From JBOFSQ01 sp051651625 (GTDB lineage: Bacteria; Planctomycetota; Planctomycetia; Pirellulales; Thermoguttaceae), in contig JBOFSQ010000016.1 in assembly GCA_051651625.1 (NCBI GenBank), positions 1 through 64,000 of the forward strand: a DNA stretch of 64,000 nt. Reading direction: 5' to 3'. Within the stretch, counting starts at the first letter, position 1. Each line of letters begins with the position of its first letter. Below the pieces are notes generated by a model. That model ran no database searches. It was given only the letters and a program-made list of their open reading frames with translations, and had not been told where the DNA came from. Made by a program: the position numbers and the translations under genes. Positions 55,354 to 63,982 of this stretch are shown one piece after another.

Positions 55354-57300
55354 ATGCTACAAGTTGTTCTCCCAGATGGAACGGTGAAGGAATATGCGAG
55401 TCGTGTTTGTCCGCTTGATGTGGCGGCGGAGATTGGGTCGCGGCTCGCGGCGGCGACGGTCGCGGCGCGAGTCGATGGTGAACTCGTCGATGCGCAAATG
55501 CCGCTCCCCGAAAGTGGTCGCGTCGCGCTCGAACTGGTCACAACCAAAGACGCCGCCGCGCTCGACGTGATGCGTCACTCCGCAGCACACCTCATGGCAC
55601 GCGCCGTGATGCGACTCTTCGGCGACATACAACTCGCGTTCGGCCCAAACACCGAGACCGGTTTCTATTACGACTTCGCACTCGCGCACCCGCTCAGCGA
55701 AGGCGACTTCACTCGCATCGAAGACGAAATGCGTCGCCTCATCGAAAAAGACGAACCGTTTGAACGAATCGACCTCGCGCGCGACGAAGCAATCGAAGTC
55801 CTGCGAACAACCGGACAACTTCTCAAAGTCGAGCATCTCACTGAAACGCTTGCAGCAGAAGCGACTGTCTCGTTCTACCGTCAAGGCGAGTTTCTCGACC
55901 TCTGTCGCGGGCCGCACATTCCGTCGCCGAAGCGAATCGGTGCGGTCAAACTAATGTCGGTCGCTGGTGCGTACTGGAAAGGCGACGCCACAAAACAGCA
56001 ATTACAACGTCTCTACGCAACGGCGTTCTTCGATCAAAAAACGCTCGATGCGTACCTCACGCAGCTCGAAGAGGCGAAAAAACGCGACCACCGCGTCCTC
56101 GGAAAACGGCACGAATTATTCTCCATCGAACAGCAAGTCGGACAAGGACTCGTGTTGTGGCTTCCGAAAGGGACGATCCTTCGCAAGCAACTTGAACAGT
56201 ACATCTCCGGCGAACTCGTGAAGCGCGGTTATCAGCAAGTCTGCACACCCGTCATCGGAAATATCGAACTCTACAAAACGTCGGGCCACTATCCGTACTA
56301 CGCCGAGAGCCAATTTCCGCCGATCAAAATGCAGGACGGCGACGAGTTTTTGCTGCGACCGATGAACTGCCCGCACCACGTTATGATCTACAAAAACAAG
56401 CCGCGTTCGTACCGCGATTTGCCGCTGCGAATCGCGGAGTTCGGCTGCGTTCACCGGTTTGAACAGTCGGGCGAACTCAACGGCCTCACGCGCGTTCGCG
56501 GTTTCACTCAAGACGACGCGCACATTTTTTGTACGCCCGATCAAGTCGAAGACGAGTTTCGTTCGTGTATCGAGATGACGCTGCAAATTTTGAACACAAT
56601 GGGTTTCCGCGACTTCCAAGTGCGGCTCAGTTTTCGTGACAATGCGAGCGACAAATATGTTGGCAAAATTGAAAACTGGAATCGTGCGCAGGCCGCGCTT
56701 GAAAACGTTTGTCGCCAGATGGACTTGCCGAGTCTTGAAATCGCGGAAGGCGAAGCGGCGTTCTACGGGCCGAAGGCCGACTTCGTTGTCAAAGATTGTC
56801 TTGGTCGCCGGTGGCAACTTGGGACAGTACAACTCGATTACAACTTGCCGAGTGCGGAACGATTCGGACTCGAATACGTTGGTGCCGACAACAAACCGCA
56901 TACACCGGTGATGATTCACCGCGCACCGCTGGGTTCGTTTGAACGGTTCTGCGGCATTTTGATTGAACACTTTGCGGCGGCGTTTCCGCTGTGGCTCGCG
57001 CCGGAACAGATTCGCATTCTCACCGTCAGCGACAAGTTTAACGACTATGCCCGCGAACTCGAAACGACTTTACGCGACGCCAACTTCCGCGTGAGCTGCG
57101 ACTTGCGGAGCGAAAAAATCGGCGCGAAAATCCGCGACGGGCGGCACGACTTGATTCCGTACCTTGCGGTCGTCGGCGCGAAAGAAGTTGAGAACAACAC
57201 CGCGAACGTCCGCAGCCGCACCGCTGGCGAACTCGGCGAAATCGCCATCGCCGATCTCGCTGCAAGAATGGGTGATGAAGTACGTTTGCGGTCGGTGTAG
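55354..57300 (+). CDS. thrS: threonyl-tRNA synthetase
   Basis: 648 residues, the usual full length. An N-terminal TGS domain (about 1-62) is followed by the editing domain with HSAAHLM (His75 and His79) and FLDLCRGPHIPS (Cys and His of the editing site). The class II catalytic core has LRPMNCPHHVMIY (zinc Cys), FGCVHRFEQSGELNGLTRVR and FTQDDAHIFC as motif 2, and a C-terminal anticodon-binding domain (VSDKFNDYARELETTL). The start is preceded by AAGGT. The protein attaches Thr to tRNA-Thr and hydrolyses Ser-tRNA-Thr. No T-box-like leader is seen. The editing domain is complete. Confidence 0.97.
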   Translation: MLQVVLPDGTVKEYASRVCPLDVAAEIGSRLAAATVAARVDGELVDAQMPLPESGRVALELVTTKDAAALDVMRHSAAHLMARAVMRLFGDIQLAFGPNTETGFYYDFALAHPLSEGDFTRIEDEMRRLIEKDEPFERIDLARDEAIEVLRTTGQLLKVEHLTETLAAEATVSFYRQGEFLDLCRGPHIPSPKRIGAVKLMSVAGAYWKGDATKQQLQRLYATAFFDQKTLDAYLTQLEEAKKRDHRVLGKRHELFSIEQQVGQGLVLWLPKGTILRKQLEQYISGELVKRGYQQVCTPVIGNIELYKTSGHYPYYAESQFPPIKMQDGDEFLLRPMNCPHHVMIYKNKPRSYRDLPLRIAEFGCVHRFEQSGELNGLTRVRGFTQDDAHIFCTPDQVEDEFRSCIEMTLQILNTMGFRDFQVRLSFRDNASDKYVGKIENWNRAQAALENVCRQMDLPSLEIAEGEAAFYGPKADFVVKDCLGRRWQLGTVQLDYNLPSAERFGLEYVGADNKPHTPVMIHRAPLGSFERFCGILIEHFAAAFPLWLAPEQIRILTVSDKFNDYARELETTLRDANFRVSCDLRSEKIGAKIRDGRHDLIPYLAVVGAKEVENNTANVRSRTAGELGEIAIADLAARMGDEVRLRSV

Positions 57301-57599
57301 TAATTTTTTCTTGCGGTTGTGAATGAGTTATTTGCCCCAACGGGGCAGCAAGAGCTTAGCCGTGGGCGAGCGAAGCGAACCCACGGTACGGAAGCCCCAA
57401 AATCCAGCAAGCCCCAACGGGGGCGCAAGAATCTGGCCACATCAATTTCTTTCGCCCCGTTGGGGCTACGGATTTTGTTGTGGTCGCTTACCGTGGGTTC
57501 GTGGAGTACCACTCACCCACGGCTAAGTTCTTGTCGCCCCGTTGGGGCGACGACACACCAACGTAAACTGCTAACCGACCCGCAACTTGCAAGTAAACT
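57301..57599. mobile_element. miniature element, family B (copy B4)
   Basis: Left end GTAGTAATTTTTTCTTGCGG, right end TTGCAAGTAAACTTTACTAC. Between are GCCCCAACGGGGCAGCAAGA, CTTAGCCGTGGGCGAGCG, GAACCCACGG, CCCCAACGGG, CGCCCCGTTGGGGCTACGG, ACCGTGGGTTCG, ACTCACCCACGGCTAAG and GCCCCGTTGGGGC. It begins right at the stop codon of thrS. Confidence 0.85.
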
Positions 57600-57654
57600 T
57601 TACTACACCCGTTTGCGGTCAAATTTTTAACCACGACAAACACGAGGGGTTCAC

Positions 57655-57861
57655 ATGATTGCTATCAGATTGTCAGAGGATGTAGAGCTTCGCCTTGAAA
57701 GTCTTGCAAAGCGTACAGGACGCACGAAGTCTTTCTATGTTCGTGAAGCCATTCTCGAACACTTGGAAGATTTGGAAGACACGTTTTTGGCCGAAGAACG
57801 CTTGAAGAATCCAGCACACACCGTTTCGTTAAGTGAGATTATGAATGAAATGGCGAGTTGA
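57655..57861 (+). CDS. ribbon-helix-helix antitoxin (RelB/StbD-type)
   Basis: 68 residues, ATG behind GAGGGG. N-terminal ribbon-helix-helix: AIRLSEDVELRLESLAKRTG, then TKSFYVREAILEHLEDLEDT. The C-terminal tail AEERLKNPAHTVSLSEIMNE would wrap the toxin. Such antitoxins bind their own promoter and neutralise a RelE/ParE RNase or gyrase inhibitor. The toxin frame begins inside the last codons of this gene, but is cut after 14 residues by a miniature element, so the antitoxin is now probably orphan. Confidence 0.85.
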   Translation: MIAIRLSEDVELRLESLAKRTGRTKSFYVREAILEHLEDLEDTFLAEERLKNPAHTVSLSEIMNEMAS

Positions 57862-58003
57862 ATTTGATGAGCGTGCGGCAAAGGAGGTTACCGTTCACGG
57901 GTTTTGCATTTACACGCACTTCTTTTTTCTCACACAAAGGCACGAAGAGGAGAGGAGAGAGAACGCGGAACACGCGGAAAAACGGAAAGACGCGGAATTC
58001 TGA
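57845..58003 (+). pseudogene. RelE-type toxin, truncated by element insertion
   Basis: An ATG at 57845 overlaps the antitoxin end. It encodes MKWRVEFDERAAKE, which matches the first strand and helix of RelE/ParE-type toxins (usual form MKWRVEFDERAAKELRKL). From codon 15 the frame runs into the left terminal repeat (GTTACCGTTCACGGG) and the CACAAAGGCACGAAG core of a family A element, and ends at 58003 with an unrelated tail. All catalytic residues would lie after the break, so no active toxin is made. Confidence 0.75.
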
Positions 58004-58104
58004 ACTTCCCCGTCTTTCCGCCCTTCCGTGATTTCCGCGTTAAAATTCTTCTTTGTGCCTTCGTGCCTTTGTGTGAGGCTCCTCAAAAACCATGTACAGT
58101 TACG
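57887..58104. mobile_element. miniature inverted-repeat element, family A (copy A6), inside relE
   Basis: Left end GTTACCGTTCACGGGTTTT and right end AAAAACCATGTACAGTTACG (inverted relatives). Core: CTTTTTTCTCACACAAAGGC, CGCGGAACACGCGGAAAAAC, CCGTGATTTCCGCGTTAAAA and CTTCGTGCCTTTGTGTGAGG. The rest of relE is not found after it. Confidence 0.8.
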
Positions 58105-58159
58105 AAAATTGACAGGTACTATGTAAACGGTCACTACAGTTTTTTTGTCGGAGGCAACG

Positions 58160-59155
58160 ATGCAACACAAATTTGATTCGACACAAGTAACGCCAGAGAA
58201 CTTTCGAGATGTATTGCCCAAACGTTGGCTGGAGTACCTCCATGCACTCGGCAACGTAGAAGGAACGACGACGTGGCGGTACACTCGCAATGGACGCAAA
58301 AACGGTGGAGCGACCCGGACGCTCGTCTGCAACTACCCGTTTTACGCGGAGGTTAGCAGCTCGATTGGCAAAGCCGCCGCCGATGCGATGGCAACGAACA
58401 GTACCTATTGGTTTCGCTTGGAACGAAACTGTCCCAACAATCCCGCCGACGTATGGGCGGTTGAAAGACAGTTTGCCGTCCCCAAGTCACAGTCTCTCGA
58501 ATCGTGGGCGTTTCCTCGCCACTTTTATATGGACCACGGTAACGCGGGCGACCACAGTGGCGAAGGCGACCCAATCGGCTATCACATCTTCAATTCCTTG
58601 GGAGTCGGTCTGTTTGCGGACGGTTCTGTTCCAAATCTTCCAGATGTTGTCGCAAGTGAGCAGTTCAAGGTCAATGAAGTTGCGTTTCTTGAAAACGATG
58701 GCAAACGACAGTTTTTCCTTGATTTTAGCTATGTTCACAAAGACTATCCGCAGCATTACAAGGAGACGCCCAGTTACGCTTATGCGTCGCATTTCGAAAG
58801 TGATCTGTTTTCGTTGCACGCCAAAGTGTGGCTCGAAACCGATTACTTCCTCGTCACCAGAAGTGAGTATCACACCGCTTGCGGTTGGGGAGACGAACAC
58901 CACGTCGTGGTGGAATGCGTCTACGATTGCGATACCTACAGTGTCCCGTTGCCGAAAAAGTATAACAAGGTGAGCCGTTACCGCTTACAAGAAGGCAATA
59001 CCACCGGTGTCTTGGAGACCGACGAAGAGTTTGACCTTCGTGAGACAAACCCGAAAGACGAGACGCGATTTACGCTATCCGCATTCGGTTTACCAGAACC
59101 CAAATCCGGCGAGGCGTTCACGCCGATTTGCTGCTGGCACCCGTGCAAAATGTAG
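58160..59155 (+). CDS. hypothetical protein, first of two tandem paralogues
   Basis: 331 residues; ATG 58160 sits behind GGAGG. Not recognised. Soluble, without signal peptide, rich in aromatic residues and Asp. The C-terminus reads FTLSAFGLPEPKSG, a motif shared with the next gene (FRLSSYGLPEPDFE) and common as a tail in planctomycete proteins. The layout of both is similar (about 320 residues, ending in a GLPEP strand), and they lie 25 bases apart. A duplicated gene pair with diverged bodies is likely. No catalytic motif is evident. Confidence 0.72.
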   Translation: MQHKFDSTQVTPENFRDVLPKRWLEYLHALGNVEGTTTWRYTRNGRKNGGATRTLVCNYPFYAEVSSSIGKAAADAMATNSTYWFRLERNCPNNPADVWAVERQFAVPKSQSLESWAFPRHFYMDHGNAGDHSGEGDPIGYHIFNSLGVGLFADGSVPNLPDVVASEQFKVNEVAFLENDGKRQFFLDFSYVHKDYPQHYKETPSYAYASHFESDLFSLHAKVWLETDYFLVTRSEYHTACGWGDEHHVVVECVYDCDTYSVPLPKKYNKVSRYRLQEGNTTGVLETDEEFDLRETNPKDETRFTLSAFGLPEPKSGEAFTPICCWHPCKM

Positions 59156-59180
59156 TGAACGCAACCAAAAGGAGAACGCT

Positions 59181-60137
59181 ATGCCAATGTTAAACCCAGC
59201 AATTACACGAGTGTCTAATGAGGCGACCAAGCTCTTTGAAGACTTTCAAAAAAATTGCCAGCAGAAGTGGCGAGAATACTTGTTGTCACACGACGGCTAT
59301 GAAGTTGAGTACAGGAGCGTGTCGCACTTCAAAGGCGAATTGGACATGACATCGTGCGGCAAACGTGGGTTGCGTTTTCCAAGTTCGTTTGGCTATGGCC
59401 ATGTCGAATACACCGACGATTTTATCAATCGCATGAAAAAAAGTGACCCTATTAACTTTAGTTGCGAAAGCGTGGAAGATTACGCACACGTCTACAATCC
59501 GCAATATGCCGCGATGTTGTTTCGAGGTGGTGAAGCTGGAAAGTGGCGGATAACAAATCTGGACGTCGTTACAGAGCAGTTCACTTGGGACGATCTTCAG
59601 TTTCGTATCCGCGACGAACAGCCCGCCGAGATTCGACAGCACAATTTTTACGACATTCTATCGTACTTCGCTCCGGGGCTTTCGCTGACTATGCGGGATC
59701 AGGTTGCGTGGATGGTTCGATGGCCGCACTTTCAAGTTGTGTCCGTGGAAACGGTTGTCGAAGACGGCGTGACGCTACTGAAAATCGCGTACAAAATCGA
59801 CGTTGACGAAGAGACTCAAATGAAGTACAGAATGACTCCAAGTTCGGGGACGCTTACGTTTTTCCCCGAAACTTGGGTGCTCAAACGAGCTGAATATGTC
59901 GAACGCACTATTCTGCACACCAGCGAGTTTTGCTACGACACTCAGAAAGATTCGTTCCCTCTTTTGACCAAACTGGTGAGAACGGTAACGCCTACAAAAG
60001 AAGAGTACGACTGGGCGCACGATTATGTATGCGACTACGACATTCATCCACTTCAAGACGAGTCGGATCGATGCTTTCGTTTGTCGTCATACGGTTTGCC
60101 AGAGCCGGATTTTGAATCAGATAGGTCTATGCTGTGA
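59181..60137 (+). CDS. hypothetical protein, second of two tandem paralogues
   Basis: 318 residues from ATG 59181 behind AAAAGGAG. The frame is open upstream to 59007 but overlaps the first paralogue. Soluble, no signal peptide. VDVDEETQMKYRMTPSSG... and the tail FRLSSYGLPEPDFESD are the recognisable parts. It shares the GLPEP ending with its neighbour. Its stop codon overlaps the GTG start of the prepilin peptidase gene by 4 bases (GTGA), so translation is coupled. This suggests a link to type IV pilus or type II secretion, but function is unknown. Confidence 0.72.
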   Translation: MPMLNPAITRVSNEATKLFEDFQKNCQQKWREYLLSHDGYEVEYRSVSHFKGELDMTSCGKRGLRFPSSFGYGHVEYTDDFINRMKKSDPINFSCESVEDYAHVYNPQYAAMLFRGGEAGKWRITNLDVVTEQFTWDDLQFRIRDEQPAEIRQHNFYDILSYFAPGLSLTMRDQVAWMVRWPHFQVVSVETVVEDGVTLLKIAYKIDVDEETQMKYRMTPSSGTLTFFPETWVLKRAEYVERTILHTSEFCYDTQKDSFPLLTKLVRTVTPTKEEYDWAHDYVCDYDIHPLQDESDRCFRLSSYGLPEPDFESDRSML

Positions 60138-61159
60138 ACACTCATATACGATCATCGCTCCCTTTCGTTTTTGGTGTTGTCGCCGTTGTTGCGGCGGCGT
60201 GCGGACTGTTCGTCTGGGAAGTCCAGTGGCAAATGCTCGCGACAAACTTGCAAGGAGAGTGGTGTACGGCACCAATCGTGCGTTATGGCGTCCACCTCGT
60301 TCTGCTGGCACTCTTGTTCGCTGCGACGATCACCGATTTTCGTGCGATGATCATCCCCGACTCCATCACAATTCCGGGAACACTGCTCGGAATCACACTG
60401 GCAACGCTGATGCCACTGTCGGCGTTGCCAGTTTCGGAGATACGTTTTGTGAACGTCGCGGGAATTGAGATGGCGTTGTTGGGAGGTGGGCTTTTGCATG
60501 TGACGAGTCCAGAAATGGCTGGCGATATGTCGTCGCCTGCGCACGTTGCCTGCGCACTTGCGATCTGGTGGATGGCGATATTTGCGATGCTTGATCGCGT
60601 TTGGTACACGCGGCTGAAGTTTCGCTATGCTGCCGCGATCTTTTGGCGTTACCTGCGGCGTTCGCCGCGGACGCTGCCGCTTATTGCACTTGGCGTTGTC
60701 GGGAGCTTTGTAATCGTACCTCTGATGATGTCGCCGGTGCGTGCGGTGCCGCTGTTCTCGTCGCTCGTTGGAATGGCGACTGGTGCGGGGATGATTTGGG
60801 GCGTGCGAATCGTCGGCAGTCTTGCGATGCGACGGGAAGCGATGGGGTTTGGGGACGTGACGCTGATGGGGATGATCGGTGCGTTTCTCGGCTGGCAACC
60901 GTGCGTGGCGATCTTCTTTCTTGCGCCGTTCGCGGGACTCGCGTTTGCGGTGGTTCGCAGCACGTTTCGCTTTGAACGCGAGATTCCTTATGGCCCGTTT
61001 CTCTGTGCGGCGACGGTGGCGGTGATTATATTTTGGCGCGGTGTCTGGTCACACCTCGAACCGCTCGTCTCGCTCGGTATTGTTCTGCCGCTGACGCTCG
61101 TAACGTGTCTGCTCCTCTTGGGCGTGATTCTCCGCGCGTGGCGTGCGGTGGTGGAATAG
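60134..61159 (+). CDS. prepilin peptidase (A24 family), without the N-methylase domain
   Basis: 341 residues with about eight membrane helices. The GTG start overlaps the previous stop codon by 4 bases. The two active aspartates are visible: Asp68 in TITDFRAMIIPD and Asp240 or so in MGFGDVTLMGMIGAFLGW (GxGD motif). The N-terminal zinc-binding methylase domain of PilD-type enzymes is missing, so it resembles short TadV/CpaA or planctomycete A24 peptidases, though it is longer because of an inserted helix pair. It would cleave the leader of type IV pilin or pseudopilin precursors at the inner membrane. Confidence 0.85.
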   Translation: MNTHIRSSLPFVFGVVAVVAAACGLFVWEVQWQMLATNLQGEWCTAPIVRYGVHLVLLALLFAATITDFRAMIIPDSITIPGTLLGITLATLMPLSALPVSEIRFVNVAGIEMALLGGGLLHVTSPEMAGDMSSPAHVACALAIWWMAIFAMLDRVWYTRLKFRYAAAIFWRYLRRSPRTLPLIALGVVGSFVIVPLMMSPVRAVPLFSSLVGMATGAGMIWGVRIVGSLAMRREAMGFGDVTLMGMIGAFLGWQPCVAIFFLAPFAGLAFAVVRSTFRFEREIPYGPFLCAATVAVIIFWRGVWSHLEPLVSLGIVLPLTLVTCLLLLGVILRAWRAVVE

Positions 61160-61207
61160 ACTTGTTTGGAAACTTGCACTCACACTGCAGTTCGGCTATG
61201 CTGAGCC
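61160..61207. repeat. partial GGTTCGGCATAGCCGAACC repeat
   Basis: CTTGTTTGGAAACTTGCACT and CACACTGCAGTTCGGCTATG: a decayed version of the tail-plus-arm seen at 22697. The gap to 61334 shows nothing else. Confidence 0.5.
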
Positions 61208-61333
61208 AGAATTACTGTCAACAAAACTGCCTATGTCCTCCCTTTGCCGCTTGGGGAGACGCGATAAAATGTCGCCGTCGTGCGATGGTGGTTTTCGCGC
61301 GTGTACCCCAACGAAGTTTTCGGAGGTCTCACA

Positions 61334-63307
61334 ATGAAGAAGAATCTGTGGCTAACGATTGGTGCAGTGGTGCTAACGGCGTCGCTGTTTGGTTCGGTTC
61401 AATTTTGTTCGGTTCAAGCGCAAGACAGAACGTGGACGAGCATAAAAGGCCACACCGTTGAGGCAACGCTCCTCGACTACGACGGGAAAGAGGTCAAACT
61501 CCGCAAAAAGGAGGATGGTAAAGTTGTAACGGTCCCGGTCGATCAACTCAGCAAGGCCGACGCGATCTATCTCAAGCAACTCGATGAACCAAGCGGCGGC
61601 GACGCCAATCCGTTTGCAGGCGGATCGGATGGCGACGAAAAACCGAGCACGAAACCATCGCGTACTTCTGCGACGCCAAGTCGCAACCGCGACGAGAGCA
61701 GCGATGAAAGTAGCGACTACAAACCCGTCGCCAGCGAACGCAAGCCAAAGAAGTTGAGTCTGCGAGGTGCGCACACCCCAGCCGTCGGGATGATCGATGG
61801 CGAGTGGAAAGTCACGTCCGATGCGTTCGATCCGCCGCTCTTTTCAGCACCGACGAAGGCGGTTTCGTGCAACGTCGGCAAACTGGAGTTTGCTCACTTC
61901 CCACGTCAGGAGCAGATATTTTTTAGCTCGCCGAGTGTTGGAAAAGTGTTCACGACCGTCACGATCACCAACCACAAGAACCAGCCGCCGTACACGCGAG
62001 GATTTGTCGGCGACACCAAAACGGGAAAGGCGGTGTCGTTTCCGATGGCGTTCATTGGAGTACCGCTCGGCATCTCACCGAACGGAACGCGAATCGCTAT
62101 CAGACGCGAAGACACCGAAGGCGAAGGGAACAACAACTGGGGGAAACGCGGCTGCATTGATGTGATGGAAGTCGTCGATGGCGGGAAGCCGCAAATCTTG
62201 GAATCGTACCGTCCGTTTGAAGAGGAACGGCCACAACGCGGCATAGTCGGGCCGCTTGAAGTCGATGTGGAAGAAGGTGACTTCATCGACGACGATCATC
62301 TCTTTGTCCGTTCGGCGAAGGGAAAACTCGCTCTGTTTGACGTGAACGACGGCAGCGTCGTTTGGACGCAAAACCTTGAGGGCGGCGGAACTATTGTGCT
62401 TACACCCGGCAAGAAATACGCTTTGATGTCGGGCGGGAAACGAACGCTTCTTGTGGAGATGCTCACGGGCGATGTCGTTGCAGAACTTTCCGACAACGAC
62501 AATGGCGGGAGTTTCGCCTTCTCGCCAACGGGAACGAAGTTTGCGAAATGGAATGACAACAAAATATCTGTCTGGGATTTTGCGACTGGCGAAAAGACGA
62601 CCACGCTCACGCAACCCGGAAGCGGAAACCTCCAGTGGCTCAGCGACGAGTATATTCTCGCCGGAGACGACGTGATCGACCTCAATCTTCAGTGTGCGAT
62701 TTGGGCGTACAGTCGTCGTGCAGACAACGAGAAAAGTTACGGCGGCGGGCTTTGGTGTGTCTTCAAAAATGGCGACATCAGCACAATCACACCGATCAAA
62801 CTCCCGCGTCCGGCAGACGTTGAAGCGTTCCGCAAGATTCCAGAGAGCGAACGATTTCTCGTGACGACCGGTACGCCGGTGACGCTCATCATCGACTCAT
62901 CGGTCGCGCAAAACCGCGACAAGATCGAAGCCGATCTCAAAAAGAAACTCGAAGGGTACGGTTGGAAGATCGAACCGAACGCAGCGATTCAGATGCGTCT
63001 CAGCATCAAACCCGAAGAGGAACGAACCGTGAACTACATGGGGCTTGGGTCTGCGAAGTACATGCCAAACACGTCGTCGATGACACTCGAACATCAAGGC
63101 AAGACGGTGTGGTCAGCGCAGACTACGTCGGGGCCGCCGATGATGGTTAGCACGTCTGAAGTTGACAAGAAAGGTGGCCTGCAAGAGTTCGCGCGTGCGA
63201 TGGCGGCACCGAGGTACGACTGGTTCGCAAACGTCGGCATCCCCGACCGGATCGTCAACCCCGCCGCCAAGGGGAAAACGAACATCTCGTCTCGCGGTTT
63301 TGAGTGA
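61334..63307 (+). CDS. exported SHD1-domain, WD40-like protein
   Basis: 657 residues; ATG 61334 behind GGAGGT. Signal peptide residues 1-27. Then an SHD1 (SLA1 homology domain 1) block: RTWTSIKGHTVEATLLDYDG, KEVKLRKKEDGKVVTVPVDQ, LSKADAIYLKQL (about 28-80). In planctomycetes this domain is frequent on secreted proteins; in eukaryotic Sla1 it recognises NPFxD signals. A Ser/Arg/Asp-rich linker follows, then propeller-like repeats (FDVNDGSVVWTQNL, SVWDFATGEKTTTLTQPGSG). It probably acts as a periplasmic or surface scaffold. No enzyme motif is seen. Confidence 0.8.
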   Translation: MKKNLWLTIGAVVLTASLFGSVQFCSVQAQDRTWTSIKGHTVEATLLDYDGKEVKLRKKEDGKVVTVPVDQLSKADAIYLKQLDEPSGGDANPFAGGSDGDEKPSTKPSRTSATPSRNRDESSDESSDYKPVASERKPKKLSLRGAHTPAVGMIDGEWKVTSDAFDPPLFSAPTKAVSCNVGKLEFAHFPRQEQIFFSSPSVGKVFTTVTITNHKNQPPYTRGFVGDTKTGKAVSFPMAFIGVPLGISPNGTRIAIRREDTEGEGNNNWGKRGCIDVMEVVDGGKPQILESYRPFEEERPQRGIVGPLEVDVEEGDFIDDDHLFVRSAKGKLALFDVNDGSVVWTQNLEGGGTIVLTPGKKYALMSGGKRTLLVEMLTGDVVAELSDNDNGGSFAFSPTGTKFAKWNDNKISVWDFATGEKTTTLTQPGSGNLQWLSDEYILAGDDVIDLNLQCAIWAYSRRADNEKSYGGGLWCVFKNGDISTITPIKLPRPADVEAFRKIPESERFLVTTGTPVTLIIDSSVAQNRDKIEADLKKKLEGYGWKIEPNAAIQMRLSIKPEEERTVNYMGLGSAKYMPNTSSMTLEHQGKTVWSAQTTSGPPMMVSTSEVDKKGGLQEFARAMAAPRYDWFANVGIPDRIVNPAAKGKTNISSRGFE

Positions 63308-63362
63308 GATGCAAATGTTAAAGCGAAACCGTGAACGGAGTATGCATTGCAACCGTTCACGG

Positions 63363-63650
63363 GTGTAGTAAAGTTTAGTTGCGGGCGCGAATGGCGTATT
63401 TGCCCCAACGGGGCAGCAAGAGCTTAGCCGTGGGTGAGCGGAGCGAACCCACGGTACGGAAACCCAAAACCATGGTAGCCCCAACGGGGCGAAAGAAATT
63501 GATGCGGCACTGATTCTTGCGCCCCGTTGGGGCTACGGATTTTGTTGTGGCCGCGTACCGTGGGTTCGCGGAATACCGCTCACCCACGGCTAAGTTCTTA
63601 CGTCCCGTTGGGACGAAAACTCGGACAACCAATGTTCTCGTGCAAGCCGA
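63363..63650. mobile_element. miniature element, family B (copy B5)
   Basis: Left end GTAGTAAAGTTTAGTTGCGG, with inverted ACTAAACTTTACTAC-type sequence decayed at the right (TTGCACGAGAACA, ATTTTACTC). Internal: TTTGCCCCAACGGGGCAGCA, CTTAGCCGTGGGTGAGCG, GAACCCACGG, GCCCCAACGGGGC, GCGCCCCGTTGGGGCTACGG, ACCGTGGGTTCGC and CTCACCCACGGCTAAG. It is preceded by two CCGTGAACGG / CCGTTCACGGG motifs (63328-63363) of family A type. Fills the gap 63308-63718. Confidence 0.82.
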
Positions 63651-63718
63651 TTTTACTCCCCCCGTTCACGATTAGTTTCATACAGGAATGATGGCCGAAC
63701 GGACGGCGAACTCCACTT

Positions 63719-63982
63719 TCACGGCGTGCTGAAGTCGATTTCGGACGGGTTTGTGAGGGCGGTGTCGGAGCCGCGTTCGACGAGGTTCCCGGCGAGGTCG
63801 AGATAGATTTTGTCTTCGAGAATCTCCTTGATTACGATCTGCAACTTGTCGTCTTTGTCAACATCGACGAACGACCGCGCACCTTTGTTGAGGTAGACAA
63901 GCCGCTTCTGAATCAAGGCCGAGAGCTTGAAACGACCACCAACTTTTGTGATGAGTTTTTCGTCTTTGAGTGCTTCAATCAT
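63719..63982 (-). CDS. rpoZ: DNA-directed RNA polymerase omega-like subunit
   Basis: 87 residues, ATG at 63982 behind GGAGAA. LKDEKLITKVGGRFKLSALI, then QKRLVYLNKGARSFVDVDK, are the omega-like helix pair found in planctomycete RpoZ-type proteins. The C-terminal part has IVIKEILEDKIYLDLAGN. Omega stabilises the beta' subunit and aids assembly. The usual neighbours (gmk) would lie outside the window. Similarity to ordinary omega is moderate, and I rely on the planctomycete type. Confidence 0.75.
   Translation of the reverse strand: MIEALKDEKLITKVGGRFKLSALIQKRLVYLNKGARSFVDVDKDDKLQIVIKEILEDKIYLDLAGNLVERGSDTALTNPSEIDFSTP

Noticed and set aside
57301..57654. Small protein genes in the gap after thrS
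   Set aside because: The frames are translations of the family B element in both strands (RWGYGFC type) and recur at each copy.
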